Counted from the first letter of the stretch, positions 11,495 through 20,105 are shown. The stretch is 64,000 nucleotides of DNA from JAGQPD01 sp020426865 (GCA_041399065.1 JAWKTN010000003.1:1-64000); one strand, 5' to 3'. Numbers and translations: made by a program. Notes: a model not told the origin generated them from the letters alone.

Positions 11495-11963
11495 TAAGCG
11501 AACCGTTCTGGTCCATCTGATTCATGAACGACCGGCGATGCGACCACGGCATGCCCGCGCCCCCACTTGAGATGTCTGTCTCGGACAGCACCATCCCGCC
11601 GTTAAAATATCGAATCGGGCGACAACTCGCGCCGCTCGAGCAGGCTTGAAATTGATAACCAGAACTTGACGAATCCTCGCAGGTTCCGCCACTAGTTGAT
11701 TCTGATGATTGCGAAAAGACCACCATTTCGTCCGGGGTTGGAAACGTGCTGCTACCGCCACTGCTCGCTGGCATGATGATGCTCCCATTAAAGGTTTGTG
11801 CGTGTAGCCTGCGCGCATCGTGAGCGCAGTGTGAGCCGTATTCGAAAATGGCACTACACCTGGATCTGCCGCCTGTTCCGTGGGCGGCTGTTTTGAATGT
11901 CAACGTGTTCTCTTCGCGTCACAACCGTGACACAACGTGCGTCATGTGTTCCAATGTAGCGAG

Positions 11964-12845
11964 TCAGGTTCTCGTTACAACAGTTTTTTCCTGGGTGTCT
12001 TTTGCAACAATACCCAGTCGCTCGTGACAGGCAGTTACCAGTCGTTCTCGCACTGCCATTAATCGGTTTTCATGCGAACGCCACTTGTTGAGCTGCCAAT
12101 CACTTCCATCAAACGACCACTTGGGGAACCACTCCACCATTCCGCTCCAGCGCGCATCTTTTGCCACGTCCCCTACGATCTTTACTGGCGTTCCGAGCGC
12201 CAGACAGGGAATCGCGCAGTGGAGTCGTGATGTGACCACCAGCTCCGCTCGCTGGTACATTGCAAGCCGCTCTTCTGCCAGCTCCAATCGCTTGAGGATG
12301 TCTGGCTCGCGGCTGGAATGCACTACTTTCGTTGCCGCTGACCGCACGAAAGCTGGGCAATCGGGGATTCTCCGACTCGGTACATCCACGAACAACATTC
12401 CCTTTCGACTCGTCGGCTCGTTTCGCGGAAATGTCAGCGTAAGGCAGCCACTAAAATATGCTGGGACGTTGTGGGACTTGAAGAACGTCCGTGTTGCCTC
12501 ATCCCGGCAGCCGACCGGGCCATGACGTCGAAGGTAGCGAAGCGACTCCTCGCTTGCCATCACGGCTTTGGCTTCTTCGGCAACATGCATCGACACGAGC
12601 ACCGGTGTGATGTTGGCGTCGGGTGGCCACACGTAGGGACCTCTTTTCTCACGCCAACTTCTTCCCCCCTCCGACCGATGCATCCACCAGCCATTGAGGA
12701 TCACCATGAGTGATTCGGACACATCTTTTAGGGAATCTCGATTGACATACTGGTCGACGTGCGGCAAGAACTGCCGGGCGGCGAGACTTTGGATTTCGTC
12801 GCCAAGATTTAAGTTGTGGTACGACAGTAGTCCGTATCGTGTCAT
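11964..12845 (-). CDS. Polysaccharide pyruvyl transferase-like protein
   Basis: A 293-residue protein starting MTRYGLLSYHNLNLGDEIQS, the characteristic N-terminus of the pyruvyl transferase (CsaB/WcaK-like) family, with VVTSRLHCAIPCLALGTPV in the second half matching the family's SxRLHxxI...GxPV motif. Members transfer pyruvate to, or otherwise modify, sugars of exopolysaccharide or cell-surface glycans. The upstream extension to 13055 is rejected because it overlaps the preceding methyltransferase gene and has no family similarity. It is the last gene of a tightly spaced minus-strand sugar cluster (gap of 32 bases to the previous gene) and its last 72 codons are duplicated at 3430-3648. Confidence 0.8.
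   Translation of the reverse strand: MTRYGLLSYHNLNLGDEIQSLAARQFLPHVDQYVNRDSLKDVSESLMVILNGWWMHRSEGGRSWREKRGPYVWPPDANITPVLVSMHVAEEAKAVMASEESLRYLRRHGPVGCRDEATRTFFKSHNVPAYFSGCLTLTFPRNEPTSRKGMLFVDVPSRRIPDCPAFVRSAATKVVHSSREPDILKRLELAEERLAMYQRAELVVTSRLHCAIPCLALGTPVKIVGDVAKDARWSGMVEWFPKWSFDGSDWQLNKWRSHENRLMAVRERLVTACHERLGIVAKDTQEKTVVTRT
11987..12001 (-). repeat. Short dispersed repeat AAGACACCCAGGAAA, copy 2
   Basis: Same 15-base core as at 3453-3467 (it is within the duplicated block). Here it encodes KDTQEK in the last dozen codons of the pyruvyl-transferase-like gene. Confidence 0.7.
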
Positions 12846-12877
12846 GACGTCGCTCTCTCGCATTCTTGGCTGGCTTT

Positions 12878-13504
12878 TTAGCCGTCCTCCCACTCCCGTC
12901 GATGGACGTAGATCGCGTCCTGATGGGTTTTGTAGCGGTTGTACGCTGCAGTGCGCACAAACCCGAATTGCGCGAGCAGCTCGAGCAATTCGGCTGGATC
13001 CGTCCAGCCCACGGCGGGGCAATCGCCACCGCGTCGCTCTTCTAAGTTGATCCACCGAACACGTCCCGAACTGAGAAGTTTCTGGCCACCCAGGACCGCG
13101 TGCTTTTCACGGCCTTCGATATCCATCCAGAGCACGATCCGATCCGGCTTGCCAAAGGCCTCGTCGAATTGGTCGAGTGTCCACACGTCGGTCGTAAACT
13201 CTCGCGTGCGCTCCGCCAATGGAAACAGCGATGCACGTTTGGCATCGCCTTCAATGTCGTAAAGCGTGACCGTCCCCGCCTCATCACCAATCGCGACGGG
13301 CAGCAACGTCCCAGGAAACCCTTGCTCAAGGAGCCACTTGTGCGTTTCGGGGTGGGGTTCGCACCCAAAAACCTTGAGTTCTGGAAATATCTTCTTCAGC
13401 GTCCGCCACTCCGACTTGGGGCCAACACCCAGGTCGTAGAGAACTCCTGGTGCCCCACGAATATGTCTTGCAATCACCGCCTCGTTTCGTGCTTGAAGGT
13501 TCAC
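12878..13504 (-). CDS. FkbM-family SAM-dependent methyltransferase
   Basis: A 208-residue protein with a Rossmann methyltransferase core: VLYDLGVGPKSEW (motif I region), VFGCEPHPETHKWL (acidic end of strand 2), then IVLWMDIEGREKHAVLGG, the IKxDVEGxE-type motif typical of FkbM methyltransferases, and INLEERR. FkbM enzymes O-methylate sugars or small molecules, and phage and surface-glycan clusters often contain them. The start is a GTG at 13504 with GGGG seven bases upstream. It begins nine bases after the stop of the preceding glycosyltransferase gene, so translation is probably coupled within one operon. Confidence 0.85.
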   Translation of the reverse strand: MNLQARNEAVIARHIRGAPGVLYDLGVGPKSEWRTLKKIFPELKVFGCEPHPETHKWLLEQGFPGTLLPVAIGDEAGTVTLYDIEGDAKRASLFPLAERTREFTTDVWTLDQFDEAFGKPDRIVLWMDIEGREKHAVLGGQKLLSSGRVRWINLEERRGGDCPAVGWTDPAELLELLAQFGFVRTAAYNRYKTHQDAIYVHRREWEDG

Positions 13505-13513
13505 AGTTAGCCC

Positions 13514-14215
13514 CTACCTCTTCAGTTGCTCATGCAGTGCCACCCAATCACGGTCCCAGGCCGGTACGATCGGTTCGACGCTGCCGCCAGGGAGTTTTTC
13601 TAGGTCTTCGTACCCGGTTGCTCCCATCGCGGACAAGTGAAAATTGTGTTCGGTGTACCAACGGTAAACGTAGCTGGGTCGCGGCTCGAATTGGATCGGA
13701 TCCGCGCGGCGAAGTTGCGCCTCTCGAAACCGGACAAGTAGCCCCTTGTCTTGGCCACTTTGCTGCGGCGGATATCCGTTCACTCGCTCAAACGCCGATC
13801 GCGTGAACGACCATGCTCCGTGAAACAATCGTTGGTTCTTCTTCGCCAACAACCTGTCCACCTTGTCGATATAAACCACGCTTGGAATCGCAAAGTCCGC
13901 CACTTCCAAGCTCTTTGCTGCCGCACTCATATGCCACGGAAGATAAATATCGTCGTCGTCCCAAACGCAGTAGGCTTCCGTATTGGCGGCTGCCGAAGCG
14001 ACCGACGCATTTCTTTTTTCGCCGAGCGTGCGGAATCGCTGCGATACGGAAACGATGTGCCACCCCTTTCCACGTTGCGGTGCGTATTGTCCGGCATCGT
14101 CAAGGACCACCAATTCCCGTAGCTCCGCTGGGTAGTCTTGCCGCAAAAACGATTCAATCGCCTGCGCCAGTTGCTTTGGGCGTTTGTAGGTGCAGCACAC
14201 GGCTGCGATCTTCAT
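13514..14215 (-). CDS. Family 2 glycosyltransferase
   Basis: A 233-residue protein opening with MKIAAVCCTYKRPKQLAQAI, the standard GT2 nucleotide-sugar binding start, followed by LVVLDDAGQ and a metal-binding acidic cluster in YCVWDDDDIYLPWHM (DxD-type). It should transfer a sugar from a nucleotide donor to a growing glycan in the cytoplasm. The ATG at 14215 has AAGGAG seven bases upstream and overlaps the end of the upstream gene by 62 bases. The longer upstream frame to 14305 is rejected because it lacks a ribosome binding site and family similarity. Confidence 0.85.
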   Translation of the reverse strand: MKIAAVCCTYKRPKQLAQAIESFLRQDYPAELRELVVLDDAGQYAPQRGKGWHIVSVSQRFRTLGEKRNASVASAAANTEAYCVWDDDDIYLPWHMSAAAKSLEVADFAIPSVVYIDKVDRLLAKKNQRLFHGAWSFTRSAFERVNGYPPQQSGQDKGLLVRFREAQLRRADPIQFEPRPSYVYRWYTEHNFHLSAMGATGYEDLEKLPGGSVEPIVPAWDRDWVALHEQLKR

Positions 14216-14888
14216 CGCTGTTCTCCTTAAGCCAGGCCTCACAGGCGCGTAACAATCGCGTCCGATGAAAAACGTGGTTCTGCCAGTTGCGCCGGTGGAT
14301 CGCATCGCGGGCCGGTAGTTCTCGAATGCTTACGGCATGCACACGATGCAACCGTCTGGTACGCTCCCGTACGGCATAGCTGAAAATAATGTCCTCTCCA
14401 TTGCCGGATGGTTGTGCCTGGCACTGAACCGGTTGGAATTTCGCTGCCACCGCGAAGAACCGTGATGCGTACATCCGCTGCGCGAGCAACACGCGCGTCA
14501 GTACGATCGGCGCTTCCGCATCACCACACACGGTCCGGGCATAACTGCCGTCCTTCTTTGGCGCCCTGCCGAACACCCCATGGAGAATCTCCGGATCCGC
14601 TCGATATGCGGCGTAGAGCTTCTCCAAGGCCACCTTGGGGATTTCCAGATCGTCGTCTTGAATCAATACGCAATCGTTGCTCGCCAAGCACATCGCGGCA
14701 AACCGCGTGTAAAGTCCTCGATCTTGATTTACGTTGACGATGGTGGCACGTCTCATCTCCTTCAACACGACTTGGGGATTGTTGTTCCAAACCAATGCTT
14801 CGCTCACCAGCCCGGTACTCTCCCAGGAAGAGACGATCTGACGCACATTCTCTGGACGCGTCCAATTCAGTACGACGCCGGTAATCAT
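14154..14888 (-). CDS. GT-A fold glycosyltransferase, exostosin/GT64-like
   Basis: A 244-residue protein starting MITGVVLNWTRPENVRQIV. The core NNNPQVVL, NQDRGLYTRFAAMC and CVLIQDDDLEIP gives the DxD metal site, and GVFGRAPKKDGSY, AEAPIVLTRVLL and GNGEDIIFSY match the second half of GT64-like bacterial glycosyltransferases. The ATG at 14888 overlaps a TGA stop (ATGA) of a doubtful small frame upstream. The C-terminus overlaps the next glycosyltransferase gene by 62 bases, which is unusual but both frames look coding. The substrate cannot be read from sequence. Confidence 0.78.
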   Translation of the reverse strand: MITGVVLNWTRPENVRQIVSSWESTGLVSEALVWNNNPQVVLKEMRRATIVNVNQDRGLYTRFAAMCLASNDCVLIQDDDLEIPKVALEKLYAAYRADPEILHGVFGRAPKKDGSYARTVCGDAEAPIVLTRVLLAQRMYASRFFAVAAKFQPVQCQAQPSGNGEDIIFSYAVRERTRRLHRVHAVSIRELPARDAIHRRNWQNHVFHRTRLLRACEAWLKENSDEDRSRVLHLQTPKATGAGD

Positions 14889-15079
14889 TGTTTGCCCGCT
14901 TCCGCCGCAGCTACCTTCGTTGACAAGGAGATCGTGGCCGCTGTCGTCATTGCGCTGAGTACAGCGCGATTCTTCCGTGCGCACTTGCTTTGCTCGACGC
15001 GGTCGCTCTTCTGCCGTGTCTTAGTGCATTTTTCCTGCCTCGCTTTTCGCCCGATAGACCGTGATAACGTAGTCCGCAT
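14885..15079 (-). CDS. Doubtful small basic protein (64 aa) coupled to the GT64-like gene
   Basis: A 64-codon frame (MRTTLSRSIGRKAR at its start, AAAEAGKQ at its end) whose stop overlaps the start of the next gene as ATGA, a classic coupling arrangement. It fills the otherwise empty gap between 15208 and 14888. However, it is very basic, has no recognisable family and no clear Shine-Dalgarno sequence. I list it because of the overlap only. Confidence 0.25.
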   Translation of the reverse strand: MRTTLSRSIGRKARQEKCTKTRQKSDRVEQSKCARKNRAVLSAMTTAATISLSTKVAAAEAGKQ

Positions 15080-15207
15080 GGTGCTGTTCTCGCGGTAGGG
15101 AATGCGTATGGCTGGCAACCATGCCGACACAGGTCGTTCCTCCTTGCGGATGCCTTTGCGCTTTGCATGGCAACGCTTCCGCAAGGCCCGTCTTCGATTA
15201 TCGCGCG

Positions 15208-15999
15208 CTAGTGCTTTTTGTCGTCAGCTCCACACTTTCCTGGATGCATTGTCGCACCCTCTCGTCGCACGACTTGGTTATCCCTTGCTGGCCGAACGGA
15301 CGAGTCGCCATTGCCATCGAGATGCGCCTCGTTATTTTGCCCGGCACTTCTGGGTGGCTGCCACAGCGCGCGAACTTGCCCAAGCAATCGTCGCTTTACT
15401 TCTAGCCCCCGGCACCAATTGGCGTGAAACACTATCGCCGTCCCGGGAATCGTGGGCGCGCGATCCTCGCTGGGCGCCCACTGCCGCCACTGCCCGTTTT
15501 GATAACCAGCAGTGCAAACATTGGATGTCGAGAGAAACACTGCTTTCACGCCACTTCGATGAATGATCCTGTTTAATGCGGTCTGATCGTCACAGCCTGG
15601 TCGCTCAAAATGCTCTTTCATCCCCAGTACGCTGTCAAACAACTGCCGCACACGACCGTTGCACCTGGCAATCCACATCCCCGTGCAGTAATGACGGCCG
15701 TCCCGCTGAAACCCGATGTCGTGTTCTCCAAGCTGCGCCCTTAGTTGCTCAACCGCGGGGGCAAGAAACAGCACATCCGCGTCGGCCCACACCACCAATT
15801 CATCGCACTCGTAGACAGCACGCCGCATGGTGCGTGCTTTTTCATAAGTATTCTCGCCCCACTTGGGCATCCCATACTGGTCGTCACTGGCCTGCGGGCA
15901 CCGGCCGATCACAATGGACGCGAATTCCGCGGCGGACGGAAGGAGGAATTCCTCCAGCAGCGACTCGTGGGACGGCGATGCGTGGGTGTAGAGTTTCAC
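15208..15999 (-). CDS. Nucleotide-sugar transferase-like protein (paralogue of 22396-23046)
   Basis: A 263-residue protein starting MKLYTHASPSHESLLEEFLL, with VVWADADVLFLAPAV (DxD-type metal site), FQRDGRHYCTGMWIAR and a conserved IVFHANWCRGLEVKRRLL near the end. These features fit GT-A glycosyltransferases of the nucleotide-diphospho-sugar transferase type. The last 50 residues after the conserved block have no counterpart in the paralogue at 22396 and may be a late read-through. It is the first gene of the minus-strand sugar cluster and faces a 790-base divergent region. Confidence 0.75.
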   Translation of the reverse strand: MKLYTHASPSHESLLEEFLLPSAAEFASIVIGRCPQASDDQYGMPKWGENTYEKARTMRRAVYECDELVVWADADVLFLAPAVEQLRAQLGEHDIGFQRDGRHYCTGMWIARCNGRVRQLFDSVLGMKEHFERPGCDDQTALNRIIHRSGVKAVFLSTSNVCTAGYQNGQWRQWAPSEDRAPTIPGTAIVFHANWCRGLEVKRRLLGQVRALWQPPRSAGQNNEAHLDGNGDSSVRPARDNQVVRREGATMHPGKCGADDKKH

Positions 16000-16057
16000 G
16001 GTGACTATCCCTCACTGTTTCATGCTCTAAGTGTTGCGACTCTATCACGAGCTGACC

Positions 16058-16429
16058 ATGAGTCATTTTGCCGGGTGTCCGCCGCTGTGCACCGAGAGGG
16101 CCGATGCGCCAGAGTTTGACTCCCCATGGCTTGGTTTCACTCGGTCGACGCTCATCCACACTTGACATATCACGGCTGCACCGATTGACGACTGGCCTCG
16201 TCGTTGGCAAGCGATCCAGTCCGCCGAGCCACAACTTGCATTCGTCGTTAGCACGGCCGACGTCCGCAAGCCGCGCATCGACCACGTTGGCCGCCACAGT
16301 CCCCCTCTCCTTGCGGTTCCACATGGCGACAACCCGCATGTGGCTCCACCGCGGGCGAACTACGGCATTCGGTCATACATGGAACGCTCGTTTCCGATTC
16401 AGATCCACACCGCTCACCGTCACCTGTGA
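16058..16429 (+). pseudogene. Decayed protein gene with an in-frame TGA, unknown family
   Basis: From the ATG at 16058 the frame reads MSHFAGCPPLCTERADAPEF and on to LIHT, meets a TGA at 16163-16165, then continues in the same frame with protein-like sequence (PIDDWPRRWQAIQSAEPQLA, FVVSTADVRKPRIDHVG, then NYGIRSYMERSFPIQIHTAH) up to a TGA at 16427. The amino acid pattern of the second part is much more protein-like than other frames. I read it as a short gene killed by a nonsense change; no function can be assigned. Confidence 0.4.
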
Positions 16430-16625
16430 TCGTGGTTGACTCATCGCTCTCGACACCACTTGATTCACGCATTTCGTTGCTATTCATGTGCCCCTCACTA
16501 GATCTGTCCCGTATCACGTTTTGTGCATGACGCGTGAAGTTTCCTCCGTGAAATACTCGGCAGTATGTCCACGCGCTGTCGCTGTCATGCATCCTAACCA
16601 TTTAGCCACGCCTTCTAAAGCGATT

Positions 16626-16679
16626 TTTCCTGGGTGTCTTTTTCGCGCGGGCTAACGCTCGCACAAGACACCCAGGAAA
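16626..16679. other. Hairpin formed by two facing copies of the 15-base dispersed repeat
   Basis: TTTCCTGGGTGTCTT at 16626-16640 and its exact reverse complement at 16665-16679 can form a 15-bp stem with a 24-base loop. It lies in the divergent region about 110 bases before the start of the glycosyltransferase gene at 16789. No U-run follows, so it is not a typical terminator. Confidence 0.65.
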
Positions 16680-16788
16680 CTTCTCTGGCAATCCACTCTT
16701 CGCCCCGTACGATGAATGTTTGCCAGCGATTTCACGCTGACGATTGCCGCCAGTCGCCATCTCCCGCTCACTTGTAGGATGTCCTCTC

Positions 16789-17820
16789 ATGCGAATCTAC
16801 CTTATCGGTTACCCAAGCGATCTCGGCGGCGCTAATACCGAGGCGTGGCATACGCTCCGTCTTTGGCGAGAGGGTGGTCTGGAGGTTCACGCCTTGCCGA
16901 CTTGGCGCGCCACCGAGCCCTGGCGTAAACGTCTCGATGCCATTGGCGTCATCACCCATGATGTTCCCGAAAAGGAACTGACCAACTTCACACCACTCCG
17001 AGGCGCGGTCTGCGTAAGCTTTTGCAATGACGCGTTTCTGCGCGTCGTTCCCCGTCTTCGCGCGCTCGACTGTCGCCTCGTATGGGTCAATTGCATGACG
17101 TGGTTGTTCGACGCCGAACGCAGGCTCTACGATCGCTACGGCCCGTTCGATGCTTATGTGTTTCAATCGAACTTTCAGCGGACGGCATTGGAGCCGGAGA
17201 TGGCGGTCTTTGGTTATCAGGCCCACCAAGGCCATACGATACGGGGTGCGTTTTCCCTCGACGAATGGGAGTTTCGCCCACGGCCATTTCACGGCTCTGG
17301 CTCCTTCGTTGTCGGCCGCCTGGCCCGTCCGGACCCCGACAAGTGGCATGCCCGGATGTGGGAGATCTATGCGCGCATCGACTACCCCGAGCGGAAGGCG
17401 AAGGTCATGGGCTGGAACGGCAAAGTCGACTGGAAGTGCGGTCCGCCGCCGAAATGGGCCACTTGCTTGCGGCCCAACGCGGAAAAAACGCAAGACTTTT
17501 TTGCCGACTTGCACTGCCTGCTCACCGTCAACGGCGGCGCCCGCGAAAACTGGCCCCGGATTGGGCTCGAGGCGATGGCGGCGGGAGTTCCGATCGTCAC
17601 GGAAAACCGCTGGGGCTGGCAGGAAATGATTGAGCACGGGAAAACGGGCCTACTTGCCAACAGCGAAGAAGAGCTCTCTCACCACACTTCCACACTCGCT
17701 CGTGATCCCGCTTTACGCATGCGGCTCATTCATGCGGCGCGTCACCACTTGCTAGAGCTCTGCAACCCACAGCGGCTTTACACTTCTTGGTCACGCCTCT
17801 TCGCGTCCCTTGCCGCGTAA
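16789..17820 (+). CDS. GT4-type glycosyltransferase
   Basis: A 343-residue protein. The N-terminus MRIYLIGYPSDLGGANTEAW carries the GGA(N/S) acceptor-side loop of GT-B enzymes. The C-terminal donor domain has RENWPRIGLEAMAAGVPIVT, the E-x7-E type motif (here R-x-GLEAMA-x-G-x-P) of GT4 enzymes, and HGKTGLLANSEEEL. It probably transfers sugar from a nucleotide donor to a surface glycan. The ATG at 16789 is chosen over an upstream in-frame ATG at 16744 because family similarity starts there and a GGA lies at the right distance. It is the first gene of the plus-strand half. Confidence 0.85.
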   Translation: MRIYLIGYPSDLGGANTEAWHTLRLWREGGLEVHALPTWRATEPWRKRLDAIGVITHDVPEKELTNFTPLRGAVCVSFCNDAFLRVVPRLRALDCRLVWVNCMTWLFDAERRLYDRYGPFDAYVFQSNFQRTALEPEMAVFGYQAHQGHTIRGAFSLDEWEFRPRPFHGSGSFVVGRLARPDPDKWHARMWEIYARIDYPERKAKVMGWNGKVDWKCGPPPKWATCLRPNAEKTQDFFADLHCLLTVNGGARENWPRIGLEAMAAGVPIVTENRWGWQEMIEHGKTGLLANSEEELSHHTSTLARDPALRMRLIHAARHHLLELCNPQRLYTSWSRLFASLAA

Positions 17821-18363
17821 GGCCCGGCGACGAGTCACATGCCGCCTCCTGGACGTATCGCAAGCGCGCAGGTTTCTGCACTATCGTGCCAGTATCATCT
17901 TCGGCCGTCGCCACTGTTGCCCGCATGCAACCTCTCCGCACAGTTCACCACGGCTCCACCATCTTTGCCATCTTTGCGTTACGAACACACGTACGTGGTG
18001 CTCCGTCGTTGCCCTCCTGTCGCGCGATGGTCCGATAGCAATGATGTCACAAAAGACACCCAGGAAAAGACGCTTGAACTGCCCGTCCTTCACGCGGTAC
18101 CATGAGGTCACACTTAACCACTAGGTGTTCACTTAAGGAACAGTTCTCATGTATTGGGGCAATCACATTTACCGACAGGCGCAAACCTTTACGTCCCGCT
18201 GACGTAGAACCTGCGTCTTTCCAACTACTCCAAGTATGTCGCCACTTCCATGGCGACATCCCTGCGAGATGACGTTCGCGTGTGTTGCGCGGCCACCACA
18301 CGTCCTCGCGCAGGCCACGTCCGTGGTACCTCCATCAGGCTACTGCATAGTCGGAGTCCGCGC
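17821..18363. other. Intergenic region of 540 bases with one dispersed-repeat copy
   Basis: No convincing gene is seen. The stretch contains the fifth copy of the 15-base repeat (18053-18067) and, just after it, two closely spaced similar heptamers (CACTTAA at about 18112 and 18130) before the regulator gene at 18364. A promoter for that gene is likely here but I cannot place it. Confidence 0.4.
18053..18067 (+). repeat. Short dispersed repeat AAGACACCCAGGAAA, copy 5
   Basis: Same 15-base core as at 16665-16679, in the same orientation. It lies between the GT4 gene and the regulator gene. Confidence 0.65.
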
Positions 18364-19104
18364 ATGTATACCGATCACACCGTGTTGCGCGTTCGTGCGC
18401 TGTTAGAAGCAGGACATAGTCACGAAGAGATCGCCAGCCAGTTGGGTGTTAGTGACTGGTTTGTCAACGAAGTGTCGACCGGTCGGCGCCGGACCGACCC
18501 CGACGACGTCGTAGTCGCCAGCACCTTAAGCGACATGGTGCCACGTCCGTACCGCTGTCGGGGATGCGGTTTATGGACGACCTTGCGGCCCTGCGTGCGC
18601 TGTGCGGCTTTTGCGGCACGGATGATGGCGGCCGCACAGGAGCTGGCCACAACGTGCGCGCAAGATCCGCTGGGCCTGGAGCTTCATGGTGAACACCGGG
18701 TTCGCTACGAGCGCTTTCACGAGCGCAAACAACTTGCTGATCCTTACTTTTTGTTTTCGTCCCACTTTTCCTCAACGGGAGCCATCGTCATGAACCTACT
18801 TACCAATGCCAAGTACATCCGCTGGATCTTGGACAATCTTGATCACCTGCGACCATTGCTGGACCTGCCAGACCAGCTCCGCCAGGCCGAGTCCCTGCGC
18901 GAGCGTTGGTACCTGCTACGGGACGCCGCGGATCTATTGTTTGAACTTTTAGCCACCTTTCCCATCGTGCATGTTGCCGCCGAGCTGAGCGTCGAGGCGT
19001 TGCAACTTGAGGCCAGCCAGCAAGGCCTCGATTGGAACAAATTACTCACTGCGGCCGGGCCCATTGCCAGCATCGTGGAACTGCTGGAACTTCCCCAAGA
19101 CTAA
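18364..19104 (+). CDS. HTH plus zinc-ribbon protein with C-terminal helical domain (paralogue 1)
   Basis: A 246-residue protein. Residues 1-40 contain a helix-turn-helix (ALLEAGHSHEEIASQLGVSD, then FVNEVSTGRR). Residues 60-80 hold a zinc-ribbon type cluster, YRCRGCGLWTTLRPCVRCAA (CxxCG...PCxxC). The second half is helical (KYIRWILDNLDHLRPLLDLP, ESLRERWYLLRDAADLLF, ending IASIVELLELPQD). The same two-part design recurs at 24229-24978, and as two separate genes at 25058 and 25481. It is probably a DNA-binding regulator. An internal ATG at 18790 with GGGAG upstream could allow the second domain to be made alone. Confidence 0.75.
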   Translation: MYTDHTVLRVRALLEAGHSHEEIASQLGVSDWFVNEVSTGRRRTDPDDVVVASTLSDMVPRPYRCRGCGLWTTLRPCVRCAAFAARMMAAAQELATTCAQDPLGLELHGEHRVRYERFHERKQLADPYFLFSSHFSSTGAIVMNLLTNAKYIRWILDNLDHLRPLLDLPDQLRQAESLRERWYLLRDAADLLFELLATFPIVHVAAELSVEALQLEASQQGLDWNKLLTAAGPIASIVELLELPQD

Positions 19105-19156
19105 GGCGTTGCTGCGCGATGTGATCCTGTTGCCCACTACCCATTAGGAGGCACCG

Positions 19157-20077
19157 ATGAACCGTTTTACTTCCACCAGCTACCTCTTGGCGATCACGCT
19201 CGGCAATTATGCCTGGGCCGCTTCGATCGTGGCTCCCGAGCAGGTTGTCCCCGGTAGTCTGGTCCGCGTGCAGGCTACTCTGCCCACCGACCACACTGCC
19301 GATTGGGCGGTCTTTCCTTTTGAGTTGGACCACGAGACCACTCCCGATGGTCGACTATTGTTTGCCGCTCCCTGTCAGGGCGTTGAGCAGATCTTCATTG
19401 AGCTGCGCGAGATGTGGGTCGAGGATGGCCGCGTGCATTCCCAAAAGTCACGCTGCACGATCCGCGTCGACAATCGGTACCCTCCGTCTCCGCCCGGGCC
19501 CCCGGAACCAAGTCCACCACCCGGCCCAGACGCCCCCACGCCGCCGCCACCGGAAGACCTTCAGGGGATTGCCCGCGTAGCCTATGAAGCGGTAGCGCAA
19601 CTGACACCTGCCTCGCGGGCACTAGCGCCAAAAATCGCTGCCAATTTTCAAGCGTCGGCCGCGGCCATCGCCGCGGGAACGGTCCGCTCGGTCGATGATG
19701 CGCTCCGGCAGGTCCAAGCAGCAAACGCGTCGACCCTTACGGGAGTGACACGCGAGTCCTGGGCACCGGCGCTGGAGACCATTGGCCTGCGCTGGACGGA
19801 ACTGATCAACGCGCAGGTGATCCGCACGGTCAAGGATGCGGAAAAACAACTGCGAGAAGTGTCGCGCGGCATGCGACTGGTTCCCGTTGCCACCTCCATG
19901 ATCAGCCCAGGCGCTGACTCGCAAATCGAAGCCCATCCTCCGGTGCCCCCCCAACAAACAGAAATCATCCACGCCCCGGTCGAGCGCATCGTCGTTCCGC
20001 CGCCGTCTATGGCAAGTCCTGTTCGTTATCGCCAGATGTGTGTCGGCGGCAGGTGCTATCTCGTTCCCATCCAGTGA
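19157..20077 (+). CDS. Secreted protein with a proline-rich linker
   Basis: A 306-residue protein. The start MNRFTSTSYLLAITLGNYAW with AASIVAPEQ after it looks like a signal peptide. Residues 22-112 form a beta-rich N-terminal domain, residues 113-135 are a proline-rich spacer (PPSPPGPPEPSPPPGPDAP), then a helical domain (IARVAYEAVAQL, LRQVQAANASTL, VKDAEKQLREVSRG), and the end carries a CVGGRCYLVP cysteine pair. The ATG at 19157 has a perfect AGGAGG six bases upstream. I do not recognise the family. It stands in one strand-run with the broken papain-like protease and small membrane proteins. Confidence 0.72.
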   Translation: MNRFTSTSYLLAITLGNYAWAASIVAPEQVVPGSLVRVQATLPTDHTADWAVFPFELDHETTPDGRLLFAAPCQGVEQIFIELREMWVEDGRVHSQKSRCTIRVDNRYPPSPPGPPEPSPPPGPDAPTPPPPEDLQGIARVAYEAVAQLTPASRALAPKIAANFQASAAAIAAGTVRSVDDALRQVQAANASTLTGVTRESWAPALETIGLRWTELINAQVIRTVKDAEKQLREVSRGMRLVPVATSMISPGADSQIEAHPPVPPQQTEIIHAPVERIVVPPPSMASPVRYRQMCVGGRCYLVPIQ

Positions 20078-20105
20078 GTTGAAGTTGCCAATAAGGAGTT
20101 TTTCC

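Larger units (their letters stand above)
4837..11774 (-). pseudogene. RHS/YD-repeat giant protein, copy 2, broken by an IS and two frameshifts
   Basis: The gene starts at an ATG at 11774 (GGGAG upstream, same as copy 1), is cut by the ISAzo13-like element at 10184-11494, and resumes in the same frame for about 1,430 residues of YD repeats. Two frameshifts follow: near 5880 (after DPLGNWSGYVEG, continuing as ASGTTSLNQSRTAN) and near 5755 (after FDVAGNMATGPKPG, continuing as AESSTDGTEHRYTW). The last frame contains the conserved RHS core (RYYHSQLGRFVNRDP, then YVYVDSNPLKATDPTGL) and ends with a tip of about 75 residues containing a dozen cysteines and a hydrophobic end. Without the lesions the protein would be about 1,870 residues. 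Expression of a full product is very unlikely. Confidence 0.88.
7221..12182. repeat. Long direct duplication, copy 2 (partner 1-3648), carrying the IS
   Basis: This copy has the same order as 1-3648 but includes the 1311-bp IS plus a TAA duplication, giving an offset of 7220 before the IS and 8534 after it. It continues beyond 12182 into the intact pyruvyl-transferase-like gene, which shows that copy 2 has the ancestral right junction and copy 1 the rearranged one. Confidence 0.92.
16000..16788. other. Divergent intergenic region between two sugar-gene clusters
   Basis: This stretch separates the minus-strand cluster (first start 15999) from the plus-strand cluster (first start 16789), so promoters for both should be here. 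I see no confident -35/-10 pair. It contains a decayed coding fragment (16058-16429) and a long hairpin built from the short dispersed repeat (16626-16679). Confidence 0.5.

Noticed and set aside
12846..13055. Upstream extension of the pyruvyl-transferase-like gene to 13055
   Set aside because: It overlaps the FkbM gene and consists of arginine-rich out-of-frame sequence; family similarity starts at 12845.
15102..15566. Plus-strand 154-codon frame
   Set aside because: It is antisense to the sugar transferase gene at 15208-15999 and to the gap before it; no family similarity.
16626..16679. Rho-independent terminator
   Set aside because: The stem is strong but no run of T follows on either strand and the loop is 24 bases long; the position in a divergent region also argues against it.
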